Below, piece by piece: positions 6,898 to 10,950 of a DNA stretch of 10,950 bases. Every line of letters starts with the position of its first letter. Within the stretch, counting starts at the first letter, position 1. The notes below the pieces were generated by a model, which was given only the letters and a program-made list of their open reading frames with translations, did no database searches and was not told the DNA's origin. The DNA lies in contig JAHJLO010000071.1 of assembly GCA_018821685.1 (NCBI GenBank), forward strand, positions 1-10,950. Reading direction: 5' to 3'. This DNA comes from Patescibacteria group bacterium (lineage in GTDB: Bacteria; Patescibacteriota; Minisyncoccia; Phycocordibacterales; UBA12079). Made by a program: the position numbers and the translations under genes.

Positions 6898-8272
6898 TCT
6901 GATCTCCTCTGTTTAGAGTTGCTGCGGCGACAATATTTTTCGACAAATCATCTCCACCTTTATGACCTGTAGAATTTACAGTTACCTTGTTGATTTTTCT
7001 TTCTTGAATCAAAGAATCATCTTTCAGGGCACGCCACTTTTCATAGGTTTTATCGTCTAAATCAAGAACCTTTGTGTCAGTCGGTAGCCCCAATACTTCC
7101 AAGGCAATTTGAGAATGTCTCATATTTTCTTCTCTTCTTGCGTCTCCTTGTAGTTCCTCAATCCTTTTTTCTTCAGCAGCTTCCCTCACTTTTTTTGGGG
7201 GAGTAATATCCCTTAACGATGGCGGTTCTATCTCACCACCAACTCTTTTTGCTTCTTTCCACACGGCATCCAAATCAAAAGTTACAGAGGGGATGGTCTC
7301 TATCGAATAATTTTCTCTTGAGCCATCAGCCTCACCACTGTTGATTTCTTCAAGATTGTCCAGATATTGTCTGAGACATCTTTTGGTTATTTTATCACTT
7401 GGTGTTGAAAGAATCTCTTCTATCTTTTTCTTATTAGAGGGAACCGCTAAAACAATACCGCCAGAATTACGTAATAAATCCCCCTCTGAGTTTCTCCAAA
7501 CGAGATATTCTTTACCCAACAACATGCCTGCAACAGCACCTTTTAGGGTATTAACCTCTTTTTCTTTAAAGAGAGCTACTATTATTCTTAACTGAGATAA
7601 TAGTTTATTTTCGATACTTTCTTCTGGTTTCTCTGTATTTTCCCAAAGAAAAGGATCACGAGTTCTTCCCTGAACCGCATATTCGAGTATAACCTCTTGA
7701 TCGTCTAAAGTTTGACAACTAATGGATCTGTATTTACCTTCTTGCCCAGGGATAGCCCCTAGGGTAAATTCCACTATTGTTTTTTGAATACCATCTACGA
7801 TAGGCCAAGGGATAATCGTTCCTTTCCAACCTTCGCTTAAATAAAGGAAAGGGAAAGGAATTCTCTTTCTAAAAACTCTTAAAACCATCAGATGTCGTTG
7901 TTTAACATCAATTATGGCTAAAATAAACCAAGTGAGGGTTAATATTCCTCGTATGGAATATTCCACCACAAAGGTTATTTTTTCATTTACAAATGGTAAA
8001 AGTAACACTTTTTCATTAACAAATGTTACTAGCCCAGTGATGTCACAGAACCATATACCCGCTACATAAATAGCTGTAATCGCGGTTAAGATTAAAGATA
8101 AGGGAGTTATTTCCCAAATAAACCCGAAAAAGTTTTTTATGTACTTTAAAGGTTCGTTTTTTGATGGTTCCAAATTTATTAATTCTGGTTTTTTACTTAA
8201 AAAAAACAAAACCAAAATAAAAATAAAAAAAGGTATACCAATTACCGAAAGCAAAATAATAGTTAACTTCAT
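6887..8272 (-). CDS. Three-span membrane protein, probable SPFH/band-7-like domain
   Basis: A 461-residue protein. Three hydrophobic segments (about 3-25, 56-76 and 101-121) precede a soluble region. The segment from about 130 (FRKRIPFPFLYLSEGWKGTIIPWP) through VDGIQKTIVEFTLG, SISCQTLDDQEVILEYAVQGRTRDP and LLSQLRIIVALFKEKEVNTLKG resembles the strand order of an SPFH (stomatin/prohibitin) domain. A charged, likely helical stretch (about 355-390) and a Gly-rich tail follow, also SPFH-like. This is recognition by pattern only, and a divergent family is possible. FVNEK occurs twice, at 84-88 and 94-98, from a short DNA duplication. The frame opens at a TTG at 8299, but ATG 8272 has a perfect AAAGGAGG Shine-Dalgarno and is preferred. 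The unit has a strong promoter at 8344-8373 and overlaps the next gene by 11 bases. Confidence 0.72.
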   Translation of the reverse strand: MKLTIILLSVIGIPFFIFILVLFFLSKKPELINLEPSKNEPLKYIKNFFGFIWEITPLSLILTAITAIYVAGIWFCDITGLVTFVNEKVLLLPFVNEKITFVVEYSIRGILTLTWFILAIIDVKQRHLMVLRVFRKRIPFPFLYLSEGWKGTIIPWPIVDGIQKTIVEFTLGAIPGQEGKYRSISCQTLDDQEVILEYAVQGRTRDPFLWENTEKPEESIENKLLSQLRIIVALFKEKEVNTLKGAVAGMLLGKEYLVWRNSEGDLLRNSGGIVLAVPSNKKKIEEILSTPSDKITKRCLRQYLDNLEEINSGEADGSRENYSIETIPSVTFDLDAVWKEAKRVGGEIEPPSLRDITPPKKVREAAEEKRIEELQGDARREENMRHSQIALEVLGLPTDTKVLDLDDKTYEKWRALKDDSLIQERKINKVTVNSTGHKGGDDLSKNIVAAATLNRGDQNGS

Positions 8273-8274
8273 GT

Positions 8275-8282
8275 TGTCCTCC
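8275..8282 (-). promoter_or_regulatory. Shine-Dalgarno site fixing the start at 8272
   Basis: The minus strand reads AAAGGAGGACAAC directly before the ATG at 8272. Such a strong site is unusual in this window, where the plus-strand genes have none, and it rules out the upstream TTG at 8299. Confidence 0.85.
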
Positions 8283-8305
8283 TTTATATATTTTTTCAAA
8301 AACTC

Positions 8306-8320
8306 TGAGATAAATTCTCA
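8306..8320. promoter_or_regulatory. Short dyad in the leader of the minus-strand operon
   Basis: TGAGA (8306-8310) and TCTCA (8316-8320) flank TAAAT. It lies between the predicted transcription start (about 8337) and the ribosome binding site, so it could be an operator or small leader hairpin. The arms are only 5 bases long. Confidence 0.25.
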
Positions 8321-8343
8321 AAATCAACTTTATTCTAAGCAGT

Positions 8344-8373
8344 ATTTTACTACAAAACTACACCATTTGTCAA
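8344..8373 (-). promoter_or_regulatory. Promoter of the minus-strand membrane operon
   Basis: On the minus strand a consensus TTGACA (complement of 8368-8373) is followed after 18 bases by TAAAAT (complement of 8344-8349). Start near 8337, leader about 65 bases. It is the best -35/-10 match in the window and is divergent from the rnpB promoter 20 bases away. Confidence 0.7.
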
Positions 8374-8393
8374 TACCAGCGTCAACTTAAAAC

Positions 8394-8423
8394 TTGCAAT
8401 AGTAGGGGATTATATTGTATAAT
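8394..8423 (+). promoter_or_regulatory. rnpB: rnpB promoter
   Basis: TTGCAA (8394-8399) and a consensus TATAAT (8418-8423) are 18 bases apart. The -10 ends 6 bases before the first base of the P1 helix at 8430, which fits transcription starting at the mature 5' end. Confidence 0.75.
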
Positions 8424-8429
8424 AACCCT

Positions 8430-8800
8430 GTTCTTTGATATTGGATAGTTACTTGATTGTTTCGACAATCGAGAGGAAAGTCCGAACACTCAGTCGTTCC
8501 TCACTGTACTTATTATGAGTTTAGTGAGGAACGACAAGAGTAGCGGGTAACACCCGTCAAAAGTGATTTTAGAGGTGCGAGCAGAGACGTCTAAATTCGA
8601 AAGAGTTTAGAAATCCTTCGGGATTAGCTTTTATGGAAACATAGAAGGTGAAACGGCTAAATCCTTACTTGAGTGCAAGACCGTGCTGAAATTTATTTCA
8701 GAGAGTCGCTAGAGGTTATTGACAACAATAATCCCAGATAAATGACTATACATTCGTCGCAAGACGTTGGACAGAATTCGGCTTATAGATATCAAAGAAC
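8430..8800 (+). ncRNA. rnpB: RNase P RNA, bacterial class A-like
   Basis: This is the catalytic RNA of ribonuclease P, which removes 5' leaders from tRNA precursors. The ends pair perfectly as helix P1: GTTCTTTGATAT (8430-8441) with ATATCAAAGAAC (8789-8800). A hairpin GATTGT-TTCG-ACAATC (8455-8470) follows as P3. The universally conserved block GAGGAAAGTCCGAAC (8473-8487) and the 3' block ACAGAATTCGGCTTATA (8771-8787) form the P4 core. The internal GGTGAAACGGC, AGTGCAAGACCGTGCTG and AGATAAATGACTAT segments match other conserved regions. The length of 371 bases is normal. A 13-bp perfect hairpin (8493-8505 with 8523-8535) with a 17-base loop follows the first conserved block and looks like a lineage-specific or inserted helix. 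Confidence 0.95.
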
Positions 8801-8805
8801 AATTT

Positions 8806-8847
8806 AAATCAAAACATCGCAGGTAAAACTGCGATGTTTTGATTTTT
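8806..8847 (+). terminator. rnpB: rnpB terminator
   Basis: A perfect 17-bp stem pairs 8806-8822 (ending ACATCGCAG) with 8829-8845 (starting CTGCGATGT). The loop is GTAAAA and the stem ends in a T run. It begins 6 bases after P1. Confidence 0.92.
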
Positions 8848-8871
8848 GCACACAAAAGGTTTTACCTTTAG

Positions 8872-8902
8872 AAGTCTAGACAAGCTTTGCTTGTCTAGAC
8901 TT
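8872..8902. repeat. Hairpin repeat, left copy flanking the RAYT gene
   Basis: AAGTCTAGACAAGC (8872-8885) and GCTTGTCTAGACTT (8889-8902) form a 14-bp stem with loop TTT. The inner 23 bases (8876-8898) recur in inverted orientation at 9598-9620 with a single base difference, in the loop. This matches the REP-like palindromes that accompany RAYT genes. Confidence 0.8.
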
Positions 8903-8918
8903 ATTTTTCAGGTACAAT
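8891..8918 (+). promoter_or_regulatory. Possible promoter of the RAYT gene
   Basis: TACAAT (8913-8918) ends 8 bases before the ATG, so the transcript would be leaderless. A -35-like TTGTCT (8891-8896, 16-base spacer) lies in the right arm of the flanking hairpin, so the repeat may supply part of the promoter. Confidence 0.4.
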
Positions 8919-8926
8919 AAAACTAA

Positions 8927-9601
8927 ATGGGGTTAAGAAAAATACAATTTGTAGAAGGTGAATTTTATCATATTTACAACCGAGGTGTTGATAAACGTGT
9001 TATTTTTGATGATTATTTAGATTATTTTCGTTTTACTGTTTTACTCTACTTATCTAATTCTGATAACGAAACAAGAGTTGGTAAGTATTTTGAACAAGGA
9101 TCTAGTTTGAGTGAGTTATTAAATATAAAAAGAACTGGTAATAAATTGGTTGATATAGGGGCTTACTGTTTAATGCCAAATCACTTTCATTTATTGATAA
9201 GAGAGAGAACAGAAGGAGGAATTAGTACTTTTATGCAAAAAATTTCAACTGCCTATTCTAAGTATTATAATAATAAAAATGAAAGAACAGGATCTCTTTT
9301 TCAGGGTAAATTCAAAGCTGAATATGTAGATAGCGATAATTACTTAAAATATTTATTTGCATATATTCACTTAAATCCTGTTAAATTAATTGACTCTAAA
9401 TGGAGAGAGAATGGAATAAAAAATAAAAAGAAAACTAAATTATTTTTGGAAAAGTATAAACATTCTAGTTATTTAGATTTTACAGGAAATATAAGAGAAG
9501 CGAACAAAATTTTAAATATAGAAAATTTCCCTAGTTATTTTGAAACTTTTGAAGAATTTGTATTTTTTATAGAGGATTGGCTATCTTTTAAAGACAACTA
9601 G
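8927..9601 (+). CDS. REP-associated tyrosine transposase (Y1/HUH, RAYT-like)
   Basis: A 224-residue Y1 transposase (Transposase_17 family) related to IS200 TnpA, which cuts and joins single-stranded DNA at hairpins. The HUH metal motif is His86-Phe87-His88 in LMPNHFHLLI. The catalytic tyrosine is one of those in STAYSKYYNNK (Tyr110, 113 or 114), followed by the typical RTGSLFQGKFKA and LKYLFAYIHLNPV blocks. The N-terminal GEFYHIYNRGVDKRVIF is also characteristic of RAYTs. No frameshift or missing key residue is seen, so it may be active. It stands alone between rnpB and ftsW without a TnpB partner. Two inverted copies of one hairpin bracket it; the stop codon lies inside the right copy. It has no Shine-Dalgarno sequence. 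The very AT-rich coding sequence resembles its plus-strand neighbours. Confidence 0.9.
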   Translation: MGLRKIQFVEGEFYHIYNRGVDKRVIFDDYLDYFRFTVLLYLSNSDNETRVGKYFEQGSSLSELLNIKRTGNKLVDIGAYCLMPNHFHLLIRERTEGGISTFMQKISTAYSKYYNNKNERTGSLFQGKFKAEYVDSDNYLKYLFAYIHLNPVKLIDSKWRENGIKNKKKTKLFLEKYKHSSYLDFTGNIREANKILNIENFPSYFETFEEFVFFIEDWLSFKDN

Positions 9602-9620
9602 ACAAGCAAGGCTTGTCTAG
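9598..9620. repeat. Hairpin repeat, right copy flanking the RAYT gene
   Basis: CTAGACAAGC (9598-9607) and GCTTGTCTAG (9611-9620) pair around loop AAG. Read on the minus strand it equals the left copy's core at 22 of 23 bases. The TAG stop (9599-9601) is part of the stem. Confidence 0.8.
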
Positions 9621-9637
9621 GAAAAAACTTTGTTTTT

Positions 9638-9681
9638 TGTCTTCGCGAACACAGTGAATCAATCTAGGGGATTCCTACTGT
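9638..9681. promoter_or_regulatory. Dyads upstream of ftsW, role unknown
   Basis: TGTC-TTCGCGAA-CACA (9638-9653) is a palindrome apart from one C/C pair. It abuts an imperfect hairpin made of ACAGTGAATC (9651-9660) with GATTC-CT-ACTGT (9670-9681). Either could bind a regulator or be remnants of mobile-element ends. The 122 bases from 9602 to 9723 hold nothing else clear beyond a possible -10. Confidence 0.25.
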
Positions 9682-9711
9682 TTTCCACTTAATAGTTGGT
9701 TCTTAATAATA

Positions 9712-9717
9712 TATACT
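9712..9717 (+). promoter_or_regulatory. ftsW: Possible -10 for a leaderless ftsW transcript
   Basis: TATACT ends 6 bases before the ftsW ATG. No convincing -35 is seen, so this is a weak call supported mainly by the same spacing at other genes in the window. Confidence 0.3.
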
Positions 9718-9723
9718 TTAGTT

Positions 9724-10824
9724 ATGAGTAGAAGAAAAATAGATAAACCTTTTTTAATAACGGTGGTAATTTTAATATTTTCTGGTTTTTTTATATTTTC
9801 TTCGGCATCCTTGGGTATCCTCACTAAAGAAGGCTCTAATTTATCGTCGGTTCTTTTTAATCAAGTCTTTCTAGGGCTGATTTTAGGAACCTTAGGAATG
9901 ATAATTGCATCAAAAGTTAATTATATGCACTATAGAAAGTACGCTTTCTATATTTTTACTTTATCACTTATTTTGTCTGTGTTGGTTTTTACGCCATTTT
10001 TTGGGTTTGAACATGGAGGAGCTAAAAGATGGATTATGATAGGGGGGCAAACTTTCCAGCCTGCCGAATTTTTAAAACTAGGTTTTATTATATATTTTGC
10101 TGCATGGCTTACGAGTATAAAATCTAAGGTCAAAACTTTTAAATATGGTATTTTGCCTATGATTATTCTTCTTGCCTTAACTGGAGGTATCCTTTTGAGT
10201 CAGCCTGATACCGGGACTTTTCTTGTTATTTTTATAACTGCTATGGGAATGTTATTTACAGCGGGAGCAAAGTGGAGACATCTTTTTGGATTAGTTGCTA
10301 CGGCTGGAGTTGGTTTCGGAATATTAACTTATTTAAGACCCTATGTCTTACAAAGAGTTCTTACTTTTATGGATCCTTCCGCTGACGCCTTAGGCGCGGG
10401 TTATCAAATAAAACAATCTTTAATTGCTATTGGATCGGGGCAGTGGTTTGGAAGGGGTTTTGGAAAAAGTATTCAAAAATTTAATTTTTTACCTGAACCC
10501 ATGGGAGATTCTATATTTGCCGTAACAGCAGAAGAATGGGGTTTTATTGGTTGTATATTTCTTATTGCTTTATTTTTATTTTTTGCCTATCGAGGTTTGA
10601 ATATAGCGTCCTCATCTACCCACAATTTTGGTAGACTATTAGCTATAGGAATTGTTATACTAATAGTGTCTCAATCTTTTATAAATATGGCTTCTATGTT
10701 AGGAATTTTTCCTTTAACGGGAATGCCTTTGCTATTTGTGAGCCAGGGAGGAACCGCACTATTATTTACATTATTGGAGGTTGGAATTATATTTAATATT
10801 TCCAAATATAAAAGTCGCAATTAA
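9724..10824 (+). CDS. ftsW: FtsW, SEDS-family septal peptidoglycan glycosyltransferase
   Basis: FtsW polymerises lipid II into glycan strands at the division septum together with a class B penicillin-binding protein. The 366-residue protein has about ten hydrophobic segments and the SEDS hallmarks in order: GAKRWI at 99-104, QPAEFLKLGF, SQPDTGTFLV, GYQIKQSLIAIGSGQWFGRGFG, and FLPEPMGDSIFAVTAEEWGFIG, where Asp262 corresponds to the essential SEDS aspartate. FPLTGMPLLFVSQGGTALL closes the protein. RodA shares the fold; FtsW is preferred because murG follows directly, as in division and cell-wall clusters. The ATG has no Shine-Dalgarno sequence and sits just after a possible -10, so a leaderless mRNA is possible. 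The basic N-terminus (MSRRKIDK) is cytoplasmic. Confidence 0.93.
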   Translation: MSRRKIDKPFLITVVILIFSGFFIFSSASLGILTKEGSNLSSVLFNQVFLGLILGTLGMIIASKVNYMHYRKYAFYIFTLSLILSVLVFTPFFGFEHGGAKRWIMIGGQTFQPAEFLKLGFIIYFAAWLTSIKSKVKTFKYGILPMIILLALTGGILLSQPDTGTFLVIFITAMGMLFTAGAKWRHLFGLVATAGVGFGILTYLRPYVLQRVLTFMDPSADALGAGYQIKQSLIAIGSGQWFGRGFGKSIQKFNFLPEPMGDSIFAVTAEEWGFIGCIFLIALFLFFAYRGLNIASSSTHNFGRLLAIGIVILIVSQSFINMASMLGIFPLTGMPLLFVSQGGTALLFTLLEVGIIFNISKYKSRN

Positions 10825-10834
10825 AAGATTATTT

Positions 10835-10866
10835 GAATTAAAAAATTAAAATTAATTTTTTAATTC
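10835..10866. repeat. 15-bp perfect AT-rich palindrome between ftsW and murG
   Basis: Bases 10835-10849 (GAATTAAAAAATTAA) are exactly complementary to 10852-10866, with AA between. It may be a weak terminator or attenuator or a cruciform-forming site. It has only one G/C pair, at the outer end, so the RNA stem would be weak for its length. Confidence 0.5.
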
Positions 10867-10889
10867 ACGTTACTTTATTTAATAAAAAC

Positions 10890-10950
10890 ATGAAAATTTT
10901 ACTAACAGGAGGAGGCTCGGGGGGGCATTTTTACCCTTTAATTGCTGTAA
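10890..10950 (+). CDS. murG: MurG (UDP-GlcNAc transferase), N-terminal 20 codons only
   Basis: The gene runs off the right edge. The visible MKILLTGGGSGGHFYPLIAV is the N-terminal strand and glycine-rich loop of MurG (usual form GGGTGGHxxP), which adds N-acetylglucosamine to lipid I to make lipid II on the inner membrane face. Its position 65 bases after ftsW supports the call, since MurG's product is the substrate of FtsW. There is no Shine-Dalgarno sequence; a TTTAAT ends 6 bases before the ATG. Confidence 0.85.
   Translation, partial: MKILLTGGGSGGHFYPLIAV

Noticed and set aside
8273..8299. Nine-residue N-terminal extension of the SPFH-like protein (TTG start)
   Set aside because: A perfect Shine-Dalgarno sequence lies inside it, correctly placed for ATG 8272.
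8430..8800. CRISPR array, tRNA or retron-like RNA in the rnpB region
   Set aside because: The conserved RNase P core and closing P1 helix explain the structure; no spaced direct repeats or tRNA arms are present.
8872..8902. Left hairpin as merely a second rnpB terminator
   Set aside because: rnpB already has a strong terminator, and the near-identical inverted copy on the far side of the transposase gene is better explained as an element end; a terminator role in addition is not excluded.

Overview
The window looks like a piece of a Candidate Phyla Radiation (Patescibacteria) chromosome, most likely from the Parcubacteria/Paceibacteria side. The reasons are the low GC content, compact genes with short spacers, near absence of Shine-Dalgarno sequences on the plus-strand genes, tandem small TrbC/VirB2-type pilin-like proteins, a COG2220-type metallo-beta-lactamase-fold gene upstream of gyrA, and an ftsW-murG pair. 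TGA is not read as an amino acid in any gene here, which argues against the Gracilibacteria/Absconditabacteria code. The lineage call is inference from gene content and style, not from a marker-gene tree.

Layout, left to right. Bases 2-797 hold the 3' part of an MBL-fold protein that has lost most of its metal ligands, then a small single-span membrane protein. Bases 854-3504 hold a promoter region, gyrA and a long wobble-paired terminator hairpin. Bases 3545-5406 hold a class I SAM methyltransferase with a leaderless-style start and a membrane-anchored family 1 solute-binding protein. Bases 5445-6353 hold two small pilin-like TrbC/VirB2-type proteins, the second with its own promoter-like element. 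A bidirectional terminator (6381-6413) separates these from a minus-strand two-gene operon (8272 down to 6418). That operon encodes a three-span membrane protein with a probable SPFH/band-7-like domain and a one-span partner. Both have strong Shine-Dalgarno sites, unlike everything else in the window. Divergent from it is rnpB (8430-8800) with a strong terminator. Next is a RAYT-type Y1 (HUH) transposase gene bracketed by two inverted copies of one 23-nt hairpin. The window ends with ftsW and the first 20 codons of murG.

Functionally the window mixes housekeeping genes (DNA topology, tRNA processing, septal peptidoglycan synthesis) with envelope proteins. The pilin-like and solute-binding proteins would sit at or outside the cytoplasmic membrane and may serve surface attachment, secretion or uptake. 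No ATPase, permease or VirB4/VirB6 partner is present to settle that.

The most noteworthy items are the RAYT with its inverted flanking hairpins, the repeated TATAAT-NAN-GTCGYTCGGAC element upstream of gyrA and the second pilin gene, the degenerate MBL protein, and the SD-rich minus-strand membrane operon. I found no CRISPR array, tRNA, prophage or clear new defence system.
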